Below, piece after piece: positions 9,566 through 17,673 of a DNA stretch of 64,000 nt (position 1 is the first letter of the stretch; each line of letters begins with the position of its first letter). Location: NCBI RefSeq assembly GCF_000739875.1, contig NZ_BBJR01000021.1, positions 124,001-188,000 of the forward strand, in the 5' to 3' direction. The notes below the pieces were generated by a model. It had not been told where the DNA came from and did no database searches. It worked only from the letters and a program-made list of their open reading frames with translations. Made by a program: the position numbers and the translations under genes. The DNA comes from Comamonas aquatica NBRC 14918 (lineage in GTDB: Bacteria; Pseudomonadota; Gammaproteobacteria; Burkholderiales; Burkholderiaceae_C).

Positions 9566-10978
9566 ATGAATGCCCCCACCGCCCCCGCCCACCTGCAACC
9601 CCGCGCCATTGCGCCCGCGTTTCTGGAGGCCCTGGCGGCCCGCTTCGGCAAGCAGTGCTCCACCGCCCAGGCCGTGTGCGAACAGCACGGCCGTGACGAA
9701 GGCTCCATCCAGGCCCCGCCGCCCGTCGCCGTGGTCTATGCCGAAAGCACGCAGGATGTGGCCGATGCCGTGCAGCTGGCCGACCAGCACACCGTGCCGG
9801 TGATCGCCTACGGCGCCGGCTCCTCGCTGGAAGGCCATCTGCTGGCCGTGCAGGGCGGCATCAGCATTGACGTCAGTCGCATGAACCGGGTGCTGCGCGT
9901 CAACGCCGAGGACATGACCGTCACCGTGCAGCCCGGCATCCTGCGCAAGCAGCTCAACGACGCCATCAAGGACCAGGGCCTGTTCTTCCCCATCGACCCC
10001 GGGGCCGACGCCTCCATCGGCGGCATGACCGCCACGCGCGCCAGCGGCACGAATGCCGTGCGCTACGGCACCATGCGCGAGAACGTGCTGGCGCTGGAGG
10101 TGGTGACCGCCAGCGGCGAGGTGATCCGCACCGGCAACCGCGCCAAGAAAAGCGCCGCCGGCTATGACCTGACGCGCCTGATGGTGGGCAGCGAAGGCAC
10201 GCTGGGCATCTTCACCGAGATCACGCTGCGCCTGTTTCCGCTGCCTGAAGCGGTGAGCGCCGCCGTGTGCTCCTTCCCCACGATTGCCGACGCCGTGCAC
10301 ACCGTCATCCAAACCATCCAGATGGGCGTGCCGATCGCGCGCGTGGAGCTGGTGGACGCCGCCACCGTGGCCATGGTCAACAAGCACAGCCACCTCACGC
10401 TGCGCGAGGAACCGATGCTGCTGATGGAGTTCCACGGCTCGCCCAACGGGGTGAAGGAACAGGCCGAGCTGGTGCAGGACATTGCGGCCGAATTCAACGC
10501 CCAGGGCTTTGAATGGGCCGACACGCCCGAGGAGCGCACGCGCCTGTTCACCGCGCGCCACAACGCCTACTTTGCCGGCATCCAGAGCCGCCCCGGCTGC
10601 CGCTCCATCACCACCGACACCTGTGTGCCGATCAGCCGTTTGGCGGACTGTTTGCTCGAGTCGATTGATGAAGTCAACGCCAGCGGCATTCCTTACTTTT
10701 TGGTCGGCCACGTGGGTGACGGCAACTTCCACTTCGGCTACCTGATCGACCCCGACAGCGCCGACGAGCGCGCCCGCGCCGAAGACCTGAACCACCGCCT
10801 GGTGCGCCGCGCCATCGCCATGGAAGGCACCTGCACCGGCGAGCACGGCATCGGCATCCACAAGCAGGACTTCCTGCGCGAGGAATGCGGCGACGGCGCC
10901 ATTGCCATGATGCGCGCCATCAAGCTGGCCCTGGACCCCAAGCAGATCCTGAACCCGGGCAAGATCTTCACGCTGTAA
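9566..10978 (+). CDS. FAD-linked oxidase, D-lactate dehydrogenase (cytochrome) type
   Basis: A 470-residue flavoprotein of the vanillyl-alcohol-oxidase/PCMH fold. The FAD-binding region includes VIAYGAGSSLEGH and GGMTATRASGTNAVRYGT. The C-terminal FAD-oxidase domain has GHVGDGNFHFGY and GTCTGEHGIGIHKQ, which carry the conserved His residues near flavin and metal in D-2-hydroxyacid dehydrogenases (Dld/GlcD type). Expected reaction: D-lactate (or another D-2-hydroxy acid) to the 2-keto acid, with electrons passed to cytochrome c or quinone. The start at 9566 is set by GGAG a few bases upstream. It is monocistronic. Glycolate oxidase GlcD is the main alternative, but no glcE or glcF genes are adjacent. 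Confidence 0.93.
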   Translation: MNAPTAPAHLQPRAIAPAFLEALAARFGKQCSTAQAVCEQHGRDEGSIQAPPPVAVVYAESTQDVADAVQLADQHTVPVIAYGAGSSLEGHLLAVQGGISIDVSRMNRVLRVNAEDMTVTVQPGILRKQLNDAIKDQGLFFPIDPGADASIGGMTATRASGTNAVRYGTMRENVLALEVVTASGEVIRTGNRAKKSAAGYDLTRLMVGSEGTLGIFTEITLRLFPLPEAVSAAVCSFPTIADAVHTVIQTIQMGVPIARVELVDAATVAMVNKHSHLTLREEPMLLMEFHGSPNGVKEQAELVQDIAAEFNAQGFEWADTPEERTRLFTARHNAYFAGIQSRPGCRSITTDTCVPISRLADCLLESIDEVNASGIPYFLVGHVGDGNFHFGYLIDPDSADERARAEDLNHRLVRRAIAMEGTCTGEHGIGIHKQDFLREECGDGAIAMMRAIKLALDPKQILNPGKIFTL

Positions 10979-11111
10979 GCGCAGCCCACCGCCGCTTGGC
11001 GGTCGAGGCCCAGCGTGCAACCGCAGACCGGACACCCGGTACGGCAAGGCAACGACGTACCGCGGGTGGCGTGATCCGCTCCAAAAATCAAAGCGGCTCG
11101 CGCTGGTCATC

Positions 11112-11147
11112 GCTGGATTTCAAGTTGTTTTTCTTTTGAAATCCAGC
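11112..11147. repeat. 12-bp perfect inverted repeat (stem-loop)
   Basis: GCTGGATTTCAA at 11112-11123 pairs with TTGAAATCCAGC at 11136-11147 around a 12-base T-rich loop. It lies between the convergent D-lactate dehydrogenase and MFS genes, upstream of a conventional terminator hairpin, and may help stop transcription or protect mRNA 3' ends. Confidence 0.8.
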
Positions 11148-11168
11148 AGGGACAAGCGCTAACCGCTA

Positions 11169-11196
11169 CAAAAAAAGGCCGCGATTGCGGCCTTTT
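11169..11196. terminator. Rho-independent terminator between convergent genes
   Basis: AAAAGGCCGC and GCGGCCTTTT (11173-11182 and 11187-11196) form a 10-bp stem with a GATT loop. The A-run at 11169-11176 gives a U-tract for leftward transcripts (MFS gene), and the stem's own T-run serves the rightward direction. Confidence 0.9.
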
Positions 11197-11222
11197 GTGT
11201 TGGTGGGGTGAAGCAATGGTGC

Positions 11223-12485
11223 TCAGGCTGTGGCCTGCGCCGCCATGCGCTTGTGGTGCAGTTGCACGCCGACCGCACTGGCGGCCAGGACGCTGACGGC
11301 CAGGGCCAGCGAGGCGCCAAAGAACACCTGGCTGTGCAACTGGTGGTCCATCATCCAGCCAAACATCGGCGCCGCCACGGCAAAGCCCGAGTCCAGGCCC
11401 GAATACACCGTGCCGTAGACGCGGCCCGTGGCCCCGGCCGGCGTGGCGCGCTTGATCAGCATGTCGCGCGAGGGGCCGGCCAGGCCGTGACCGAAGCCCG
11501 CCACCGAGGCCACCACCAGCGCCAGCGAGCCCGGCAGCCAGCCCGTGGCCACCAGGGCCAGGCAGGCAGCGGCCAGCAGCAGGAAGGTGGCGATGATCTT
11601 TTCCAGCCGCTGCGTGCGCTGCGCCAGAAAGCCGCCGCCAACCATGCCCACGGCACCGCACAGCATGAAGCCCGTGACCACCAGGGCGGTCTGCGTCAGC
11701 GGCAGGTCGTACATCAGGTGCAGGACGGTGCTGGCGAAGTTCTGAATGGCGCTCAGCGCCACGGTGCTGAAGAAGAAGAAGGCGAAGCACATCCACACGG
11801 CGGGCAGCTTCAGGTAGGCGAACGGGCTCTCGCCCGAGGCGGCCGCCGCCGCACGGGCCTTGGCGTTGCCTGCGGCGGTATCAAAGGCCCGGTCGTCCAG
11901 CCAGCGGCGGTTGCACCACATGGTGACCAGCACGCTGGCGGCAAACAGGGCGCCGCAGACGCAGGCGATGCGCCACGATCCGGTCCAGGTGGTGATGCCC
12001 ATCATGAACACCGGGGCCATGGCCCAGCCGATGTTGCCGGAGATGCCATGCACCGAGAACGCATGGCCGATGTTCTGCGCCGTGACGCGCTTGTTGAGGA
12101 TGGTGAAGTCCACGGGGTGGAAGGGTGCATTGCCCAGACCGGCGAAGAACGAGGCCGCCAGCAGCATGGCGTAGTTCTGCGCGGCCGCCGCCATCAGGCC
12201 GGCCACGACAAAGCTGCTCAGCGCCGCCAGCAGCACGCGCTGCGCACCCACCTTGTCGACCAGGAAGCCCGACAGCATCTGCCCCACGCCCGAGACCACG
12301 AAGAACAGCGACACCATCGCGCCCAGCTGCGAGTAGCTGGTGTCGAAGTCGGCGATCAGCCAGGGGAACAGCGGCGGCAGCAGCAGGTGGAAGAAGTGCG
12401 AAGAACCATGAGCCAGGCCCACCAGGCCAATGGTGCGCGCGTCGCGGCGCTCGGGGGCAGCTGTTGCAATCTCGGAAGCAGTCAT
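11223..12485 (-). CDS. Major facilitator superfamily transporter (fosmidomycin-resistance Fsr-like)
   Basis: A 420-residue inner-membrane transporter with about 12 hydrophobic segments. Motif-like features include GLAHGSSHFFHLLLPPLFPW near the N-terminus, GLGNAPFHPVDFTIL and SVHGISGNIGWAMAPV, which resemble the Fsr (fosmidomycin resistance) branch of drug/substrate exporters. The true substrate is unknown. The start is probably ATG 12485 (MTASEIATAA); an ATG three codons upstream is possible. It is divergent from an AraC-family regulator with 81 bp between them, and the shared region contains a perfect 8+8 inverted repeat that could be the regulator's operator. Confidence 0.88.
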   Translation of the reverse strand: MTASEIATAAPERRDARTIGLVGLAHGSSHFFHLLLPPLFPWLIADFDTSYSQLGAMVSLFFVVSGVGQMLSGFLVDKVGAQRVLLAALSSFVVAGLMAAAAQNYAMLLAASFFAGLGNAPFHPVDFTILNKRVTAQNIGHAFSVHGISGNIGWAMAPVFMMGITTWTGSWRIACVCGALFAASVLVTMWCNRRWLDDRAFDTAAGNAKARAAAAASGESPFAYLKLPAVWMCFAFFFFSTVALSAIQNFASTVLHLMYDLPLTQTALVVTGFMLCGAVGMVGGGFLAQRTQRLEKIIATFLLLAAACLALVATGWLPGSLALVVASVAGFGHGLAGPSRDMLIKRATPAGATGRVYGTVYSGLDSGFAVAAPMFGWMMDHQLHSQVFFGASLALAVSVLAASAVGVQLHHKRMAAQATA

Positions 12486-12520
12486 GCGTCGCATCTTAGG
12501 CAGCAGGAGCGCGGCAGGTA

Positions 12521-12547
12521 TGCGATAGTCGGCCAAAAGCTATCGCA
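12521..12547. promoter_or_regulatory. Palindrome TGCGATAG-N11-CTATCGCA in the divergent MFS/AraC promoter region
   Basis: TGCGATAG at 12521-12528 is perfectly repeated in inverse at 12540-12547, 36 bp from the MFS start and 20 bp from the araC-type start. Its position between divergent regulator and exporter genes makes it a candidate operator. Confidence 0.6.
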
Positions 12548-12566
12548 AAACTGCCAACCACGCACC

Positions 12567-13469
12567 ATGTCTGCCCACTTTGTGCTGCCACCGGCCGCCG
12601 CCGGCGTGAACCCCCACCGCCACGCGCGCACGCTGGCGCAGATTCCGCTGCTGGACCCGGTGCTCTACCAGCCGCATGCACAGCGCCCCGTGCGCTCCAA
12701 GATGCGCGAGCTGGACCGCGACACGCTGATCATGCCGCACGCCCACGCCTGGGCGCAGCTGGCCATTTCCACCGGCGGCGTGATCCGACTGTCGCTGGCC
12801 GACGCCACCTACATCGTGCCCCCACACCGCGCCGTGTGGGTGCCGCCCGGGGTGGAACACGCCGTGACCATGGTGGAGACCGCGCGCCTGTACACCCTGT
12901 ACTTCCTGCCCGAAGCGCATGGCGGCGGCCCGCAGGCGCGCTGGATGGCGGCGCCGGACTGGCAACAGTGCCGCGTGCTGGAAGCCAGCCCCCTGCTGCG
13001 CGCCCTGGTGGTGGAAATGGACACCGGCAGCGACGAAGCCGCCCCGCTGTCGCCCGCCGTGGTGGCGCGTGAGCACCACCTCAGCGCCCTGATCTGCGAG
13101 GAACTGCGCCGCGCCCGCATCATGCACCTGGGGGTGCTGCTGCCCCAGGACAAGCGCCTGAAGAACCTGTGTGAGGCCGTGCTGCAAGACCCGACGCTGC
13201 ACGAACGCCTGGAGGACTGGGTGCTGGACACCGGGGCCAGCCTGCGCACCGTGGCGCGCCTGTTCCGCAGCGAACTGGGCTGCACCTTCACCCAGTGGCG
13301 CCAGCAGGTGGTGCTGGCCCAGGCCGTGGCCCTGGCGGCGCGGCACTGGTCGATTGCCCAGATCGCCGCCGAGCTGGGCTACACCCCCAGCGCCTTCAGC
13401 GCCCTGGTGCGGCGCACCGTGGGCATGACCGCCGCCGCCTTCCTGGGCCAGGGCCTGGGTGCACCCTGA
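12567..13469 (+). CDS. AraC-family transcriptional regulator with cupin sensor domain
   Basis: A 300-residue regulator. The N-terminal half is an AraC_binding-type cupin (PHAHAWAQLAISTGGVI, then YIVPPHRAVWVPPGVEH, about residues 55-95) and the C-terminal part holds the double helix-turn-helix (SLRTVARLFRSELGCTFTQW and WSIAQIAAELGYTPSAFSAL, residues 230-285). This architecture (YdeC/RcsA-like group) commonly controls an adjacent exporter gene, here the divergent MFS transporter. The ATG at 12567 is the first start with full-length homology; no strong ribosome site is evident. Confidence 0.92.
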   Translation: MSAHFVLPPAAAGVNPHRHARTLAQIPLLDPVLYQPHAQRPVRSKMRELDRDTLIMPHAHAWAQLAISTGGVIRLSLADATYIVPPHRAVWVPPGVEHAVTMVETARLYTLYFLPEAHGGGPQARWMAAPDWQQCRVLEASPLLRALVVEMDTGSDEAAPLSPAVVAREHHLSALICEELRRARIMHLGVLLPQDKRLKNLCEAVLQDPTLHERLEDWVLDTGASLRTVARLFRSELGCTFTQWRQQVVLAQAVALAARHWSIAQIAAELGYTPSAFSALVRRTVGMTAAAFLGQGLGAP

Positions 13470-13531
13470 GGCACTGCAGCCAACGCCGCTAGCGCCTGAG
13501 AGCGCCCCCGAGGGCTTTGCACTAAGTGCGC

Positions 13532-14389
13532 TCAGTGCGCGCGCCGCCGCCCGCCCGGGCGGCCCTTGCGCGGATACAGGTTCTGCCCATTGACCTGGAT
13601 GCCCGGGGTGCGCAGCGGCAGCATGCCGGCCACCTCGTCGTCCTCGACGCTGGCATGGTCCACCTCGGCCAGCGGCGCCTGGTAGGCATAGACCTCGCGG
13701 CCATCCGCCAGCGCGGCCACGTGGACCGGCGTCGCATCGGGGATGGGGAAGTTGAGGCTGACCAGCCAGCTGCCGGCAGGCATCTCGCCCAGCGATTTGA
13801 CGGCGGCGCGGCTCATGCTCTCGGGCCGCTGGAACAGGTAGACCAGGGCGTAATCGCCCCAATCGACCTGCCACAGGTCCCCGCGCCGCACCGTGGCCCA
13901 GGGGCAGCGCAAGGCGCTGGCCCAGCGCAGCGGCCAGCTCCATTCCACGCCATGCACCCGGGCCTGCGGCCAGGCACGGTGCAAGGCCATCAGGCCATCG
14001 CCCAGGCCGCTGCCGGCATCCAGCACGCGCGCGCCCTCGGGCAAGGCAATGCGGTCCGACAGGCCATCCAGCGCGCCGGTCGGCGTCGGGAACACCGGCG
14101 CATCGCGCCAGGCATTCAGGGGATAGACCAGCAGCATCACGGCCAGTGGCAGCAGCCACAGCCAGGCGGGCACGGCCCCGGCCGACACCACCAGCCACGA
14201 CAGCGGAAAGCCCAAGGCCATCATCAACCGCCGCCACCAGGTGGCCCCCAGCAAACTGCCGGCCAGCCCGACCAGCAAGGCCGCGCCCAGCGCCGCCCAC
14301 CAGGGGGCCCAGGACTGGAGCACGCCAAAACTGAGCCATGCCAGGGCCCACACCAACAAGGCCGGCAGGGGCCAGATCAGCCGATTCAT
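13532..14389 (-). CDS. Membrane-anchored class I SAM-dependent methyltransferase
   Basis: A 285-residue protein with three or four hydrophobic segments in the first 100 residues (LIWPLPALLVWALAWLSFGV onwards), followed by a Rossmann-fold methyltransferase domain whose motif I is RVLDAGSGLGDGL (about residue 130). Downstream GDLWQVDWGDYALVYLFQRP corresponds to the motif II-III region. The C-terminus is Arg/Gly-rich. The fusion of a membrane anchor to the catalytic domain suggests a lipid, quinone or membrane-protein substrate, but nothing in the neighbourhood identifies it. ATG 14389 (MNRLIW) is favoured; ATG 14398 is three codons longer. It is convergent with the AraC gene. Confidence 0.75.
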   Translation of the reverse strand: MNRLIWPLPALLVWALAWLSFGVLQSWAPWWAALGAALLVGLAGSLLGATWWRRLMMALGFPLSWLVVSAGAVPAWLWLLPLAVMLLVYPLNAWRDAPVFPTPTGALDGLSDRIALPEGARVLDAGSGLGDGLMALHRAWPQARVHGVEWSWPLRWASALRCPWATVRRGDLWQVDWGDYALVYLFQRPESMSRAAVKSLGEMPAGSWLVSLNFPIPDATPVHVAALADGREVYAYQAPLAEVDHASVEDDEVAGMLPLRTPGIQVNGQNLYPRKGRPGGRRRAH

Positions 14390-14580
14390 ACACTTCATTC
14401 CAGCATGGTGCCCGATATCAGCACCTGCATGTCCGATGTGAAGCAACAAAAACTGTGTCTATGCAAGTGCCTTACGGCGGGAAAACGCACCAAAAAGTAT
14501 CTAAAAGAAACCAAGTAAGCACTAACCGAAGAAAAACACAAAAATCTAAAAATACCTACAAACAAAAGAGCGGAGAGAGC

Positions 14581-15180
14581 ATGTGGAAATTTTTGACGGT
14601 GTCTTTCAGCACCAGCTTTGTGCTGCTGGGCTGTGCGGCCCAGAGCCCATCAGATCAATTGGTGCGCACTCCAAATGTGCGGGTGTGTACCGGCTCCAGC
14701 TGTGTGAGCCAGGACCGCAACACTGTCACGTTCCAAAGCACGCCCACCGATCTGCAGGCCGAGCGCCGTTTGGCCGTGTTGACCCAAATGGCAGAAGGCA
14801 ATCCCAAAGCGGCCTACGACCTGGCACTGCGCCTCTTGCGCGGGGATGGCGTTGAACGCAACAGTTACCAAGCACTGGAATGGATGCGCAAAGCCGGTGA
14901 CCACGGTCTACCCGAAGCACAGATGGCCCTGGGCCGCCTGTACTTGGTGGGGTTTGAAGAAATGGGTGCCGATCCTGCTGAAGCAGCGGCATGGTTGAGC
15001 CGTGCCGCTGCGCAAGGCAATCGTGAGGCCCAACAACTGCTGCCACAAGCACAAGCTGCACAGCAAAGCGAACAGGCGCAGTACCAAGTGCGCGAGCTTG
15101 CGCGCAAATCGTGGGGCCACTGGTACGCATCTACGCCGTACTACTGGTACTGGAGCGACGCCGGCTGGATCTTGCGCTGA
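14581..15180 (+). CDS. Sel1-repeat lipoprotein
   Basis: A 199-residue predicted lipoprotein. The lipobox LLGC puts the modified cysteine at residue 18. Two Sel1-like (TPR-related) repeats are visible: NPKAAYDLALRLLRGDGVE and LPEAQMALGRLYLVGFEEMG, each followed by an A-x-x-W-h-x-x-A-A-x-x-G block (EWMRKAGDHG, AWLSRAAAQG). Such repeats mediate protein-protein contacts in the envelope. A Tyr/Trp-rich C-terminus (YYWYWSDAGW) is unusual. The next gene, 61 bp downstream in the same direction, is another lipoprotein (CsgG/HfaB family), so the two probably form an operon. GC content of this pair is visibly lower than in the flanking genes. Confidence 0.82.
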   Translation: MWKFLTVSFSTSFVLLGCAAQSPSDQLVRTPNVRVCTGSSCVSQDRNTVTFQSTPTDLQAERRLAVLTQMAEGNPKAAYDLALRLLRGDGVERNSYQALEWMRKAGDHGLPEAQMALGRLYLVGFEEMGADPAEAAAWLSRAAAQGNREAQQLLPQAQAAQQSEQAQYQVRELARKSWGHWYASTPYYWYWSDAGWILR

Positions 15181-15241
15181 TGCGCCGGCTTGCAACCCCA
15201 TTTTTATTTTTTGATCCATTCCAAAGAGAGGACCCTTTTCC

Positions 15242-16069
15242 ATGACCAAGACCCAGATCAGCCTGCCGCTACTGGCATTGACATCGGCACTCGCCCTGAC
15301 GGGCTGCGTGACCCCCGGCGGCACGATCAGCACGGGCAGTGCCCCCACAGCCGCCAGCGGCGCAGCCGGTGGCGCCACCAGTGTGGATGCGAATGCTTCG
15401 TTGGAGCGTTGTGACGCACCGCTAGGCACCCTGGCCGTGGACGATGGCCGTGGCAAGGAGTGGTATGCCAGCTTTGGAGCAGCCACCCAAGTCACCTCTA
15501 TCGAGCCTCTGATCCGCTTGGCCGTGCAACAGTCCAACTGCTTCGTGATTACGTCGATCGGCAACAACCGTACGGAAAGCAAACTTGGCGCCATCACCGA
15601 CAAGCAGCGCAACTCTGGTGAATTCCGTGCGGGATCGAAGCAACAAAAGGGCCAGCGCGTTGCGGCCGACTACTTCCTGGAACCGGCCATCATCATCAAC
15701 AATGAGTCTGTGGGTGGTCTGGCCTCCAATCTCGGAGGGCTGTTTGGTGGTGTAGCCGGTGCCTTGGCAGGTTCGCTACAAAGCAAACAGTCGGTCGTGA
15801 CCATGACCATGTATGACATACGCTCCGGCGTACAGCTGTCTATTTCGGAAGGCAATGCCACGGCCACCAACTATGGTGCAGCCTTGGGTGCTTTTGGGGG
15901 CGGAGCAGGCGGCAGCTTGGGTGGCTTCTCACGCACCCCTGAGGGCAAAGCTTCCGTAGCAGCCTTCATGGATGCCTACAACAAGATGGTTGTATCGCTG
16001 CGCAACTACAAGGCCCAAGAAGTGAAGGGGGGACTCGGTCGCGGCGGACAGCTCAAAGTTGGCAAGTAA
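15242..16069 (+). CDS. CsgG/HfaB-family lipoprotein
   Basis: A 275-residue lipoprotein with lipobox ALTGC (Cys22). The body resembles the CsgG/HfaB family, whose members form outer-membrane secretion pores (CsgG for curli) or anchor surface structures (HfaB for the holdfast): PLIRLAVQQSNCFVITSIGNN, ADYFLEPAIIINN and MTMYDIRSGVQLSISEGNA are typical strand-forming regions. Two Gly/Ala-rich stretches (GGLASNLGGLFGGVAGALAG and GALGAFGGGAGGSLGGF) interrupt it and could be membrane or oligomer elements. No curli subunit or holdfast genes are present, so its role is not curli assembly here; functional pairing with the upstream Sel1 lipoprotein is likely. RBS AGAGAGGA precedes the ATG. Confidence 0.78.
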   Translation: MTKTQISLPLLALTSALALTGCVTPGGTISTGSAPTAASGAAGGATSVDANASLERCDAPLGTLAVDDGRGKEWYASFGAATQVTSIEPLIRLAVQQSNCFVITSIGNNRTESKLGAITDKQRNSGEFRAGSKQQKGQRVAADYFLEPAIIINNESVGGLASNLGGLFGGVAGALAGSLQSKQSVVTMTMYDIRSGVQLSISEGNATATNYGAALGAFGGGAGGSLGGFSRTPEGKASVAAFMDAYNKMVVSLRNYKAQEVKGGLGRGGQLKVGK

Positions 16070-16084
16070 ACTTTTGGGAACATC

Positions 16085-16112
16085 AAAAAGGCCTTCTAAC
16101 GAAGGCCTTTTT
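16085..16112. terminator. Bidirectional terminator between the lipoprotein gene and parB
   Basis: AAAAAGGCCTTC at 16085-16096 pairs with GAAGGCCTTTTT at 16101-16112 around TAAC, ending in T/A runs on both strands; it separates convergent genes. Confidence 0.93.
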
Positions 16113-16128
16113 ACGTGGCACACCTGCG

Positions 16129-17043
16129 CTAGCCGCGCAGGCGTTCGATCAGGCCGTTGAGCTCGTCCAGCGAACCGAACTGGATGGAGACTTCGCCCAT
16201 GTCCTGGACCTTGCCGTGGCGCTTGACGCGCTTTTTCACGCGCACCTCGACCTGGGCCATCAGCAGGTCGGACAGCTCTTCCTCCACCCGCTGCACGTCG
16301 CGCGACTTGGCGGGCTTGCGCGCTTTGGCCGCCGTGCCGTCGTCGGCCTCGGCGACCTTCTTGACCAGGGATTCGGCCTCGCGCACGGACAGTTTGCGCG
16401 CCGTGATCTGGTTGGCCGTGGTGATCTGTTCGGCCTTGTCCAGGGCCAGCAGCGCGCGCGCATGGCCCATGTCGATGTCGCCGGCCATGAGCATGGTCTG
16501 CACCGGCTCGGCCAGGTTCAGCAGGCGCAGCAGGTTGGACGCGGCCGAGCGCGAGCGCCCCACGGACTGCGCCGCCTGCTCGTGCGTGTAGTGGAATTCA
16601 TGGACCAGCCGCGCCAGGCCCTGGGCCTCTTCCAGCGGGTTCAGGTCTTCGCGCTGGATGTTCTCGATCAGCGCCATGGCGGCGGCGGCCTCGTCGGGCA
16701 CGTCGCGCACCAGCACCGGCACGCGGTCCAGCCCGGCCAGCTTGGAGGCGCGGAAGCGGCGCTCGCCGGCGATGATTTCGTACTTGCCGGCGTGTGCCCC
16801 TTGGGCCAGCTTGCGCACCAGGATGGGCTGCATGATGCCCTGGGCCTTGATGCTTTCGGCCAGCTCGTACAGCGCGCCTTCGTCCATGCGCGTGCGCGGC
16901 TGGTACTGGCCCGCTACCAGCTCGGTCACTGGCAGGCTGCTGGGCAGATCGCTGCCGCTGCCGGCGGCAGGGGTGTCGTCCACGGTGGGGCCGAGCAATG
17001 CTTCCAGACCTCGCCCCAGACCCTTGGGTTTCTTGGTTGCCAT
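16129..17043 (-). CDS. parB: Chromosome partitioning protein ParB
   Basis: A 304-residue ParB/Spo0J CTPase clamp that loads on parS sites and spreads to organise the origin region. The N-terminal KGLGRGLEALLG is typical of chromosomal ParB. The ParB/Srx nucleotide-binding box includes GERRFRASKLAGL (from residue 93), and the parS-reading helix-turn-helix is around THEQAAQSVGRSRSAASNLL (150-169). The C-terminal segment is the dimerisation domain. An alpha/beta hydrolase gene is inserted between parA and parB, all on the same strand, and four parS-like sites lie 1.7-6.5 kb upstream. Confidence 0.97.
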   Translation of the reverse strand: MATKKPKGLGRGLEALLGPTVDDTPAAGSGSDLPSSLPVTELVAGQYQPRTRMDEGALYELAESIKAQGIMQPILVRKLAQGAHAGKYEIIAGERRFRASKLAGLDRVPVLVRDVPDEAAAAMALIENIQREDLNPLEEAQGLARLVHEFHYTHEQAAQSVGRSRSAASNLLRLLNLAEPVQTMLMAGDIDMGHARALLALDKAEQITTANQITARKLSVREAESLVKKVAEADDGTAAKARKPAKSRDVQRVEEELSDLLMAQVEVRVKKRVKRHGKVQDMGEVSIQFGSLDELNGLIERLRG

Positions 17044-17052
17044 GCTTGTTCC

Positions 17053-17598
17053 TTATTCCTTGATCAGGCGGCGCAGCAGCGCATGCCCGGCATCCCAGCG
17101 GCCCAGGCCGCTGGCGGTGTTGATGTGGCCCGCAGGCCCGAGATCGACCAGCTCCGCCCCCCAGGCCTGGGCGAAATGCTGGCTGCGGTCCCAGCGGCAA
17201 TACGGGTCGTCCTGGCTGGCGACCACGATGCTGGGAAACGGCAGCCGGGCCTGGGCCACGGGCTGCCAGCCGGGCAGCTGTGCCGCCACCGGCTCGGCCT
17301 CGGTATCGGCCGGGGCCACCAGCAGCGCGCCCAGCACCCGTGTGCGGGCCAGCGGCGAATGGGCGGCCCACCAGGCGGTCAGCACACAGCCCAGGCTGTG
17401 CGCCACCAGCACCACGGGCTGGGCACTGTCCACCACCGTCTCCTGCAGGCGCGCCGACCAGTCGCCGCGCAGCGGACGCTGCCAGTCGTGCTGCTGCAGG
17501 CGTTCATAGCCGTACAGGGCTTCCCACTGGCTTTGCCAGTGCAGCGCGTCCGAGTTCTGCCAGCCGGGCAGCAGCAGGACGCGGGCGGAGGGGGTCAT
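17053..17598 (-). CDS. Alpha/beta hydrolase of the RBBP9/YdeN family
   Basis: A 181-residue serine hydrolase. VLLLPGWQNSDALHWQ at the start, the nucleophile elbow AHSLGC (Ser in GHSLG-like motif), the Asp in SQDDPYC and the His in GPAGHINTASGLGRW match the RBBP9/YdeN (DUF1234-like) catalytic triad. These proteins are small serine hydrolases with no settled physiological substrate. The gene lies between parA and parB with 9 bp to parB, so it is cotranscribed with the partition genes, an association often seen in Comamonadaceae but without a proven role. The start is probably ATG 17598 (MTPSARVLLLPG), since the in-frame ATGs further upstream fall inside a dispersed intergenic repeat. Confidence 0.83.
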   Translation of the reverse strand: MTPSARVLLLPGWQNSDALHWQSQWEALYGYERLQQHDWQRPLRGDWSARLQETVVDSAQPVVLVAHSLGCVLTAWWAAHSPLARTRVLGALLVAPADTEAEPVAAQLPGWQPVAQARLPFPSIVVASQDDPYCRWDRSQHFAQAWGAELVDLGPAGHINTASGLGRWDAGHALLRRLIKE

Positions 17599-17611
17599 GA
17601 CTTCTTGATTC

Positions 17612-17662
17612 ATAGCTGTCAGCGCTGGCTGCATCGGGGCTGTAGGCCTTTTTGGCTTTAAA
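17612..17662 (+). repeat. Dispersed Comamonadaceae-type intergenic repeat, copy A
   Basis: Begins ATAGCTGTCAGCGCTGGCT and ends near GGCCTTTTTGGCTTTAAA, matching other copies in this window at 27678, 32211 (inverse), 32653, 40198 (inverse), 45130 and 54360. It sits between parA and the hydrolase gene. Confidence 0.7.
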
Positions 17663-17673
17663 CCCCAACGCCC

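Noticed and set aside
9005-11110. Long minus-strand open frame opposite the D-lactate dehydrogenase gene
   Set aside because: Composition is typical of antisense translation and the plus-strand flavoprotein is unmistakable.
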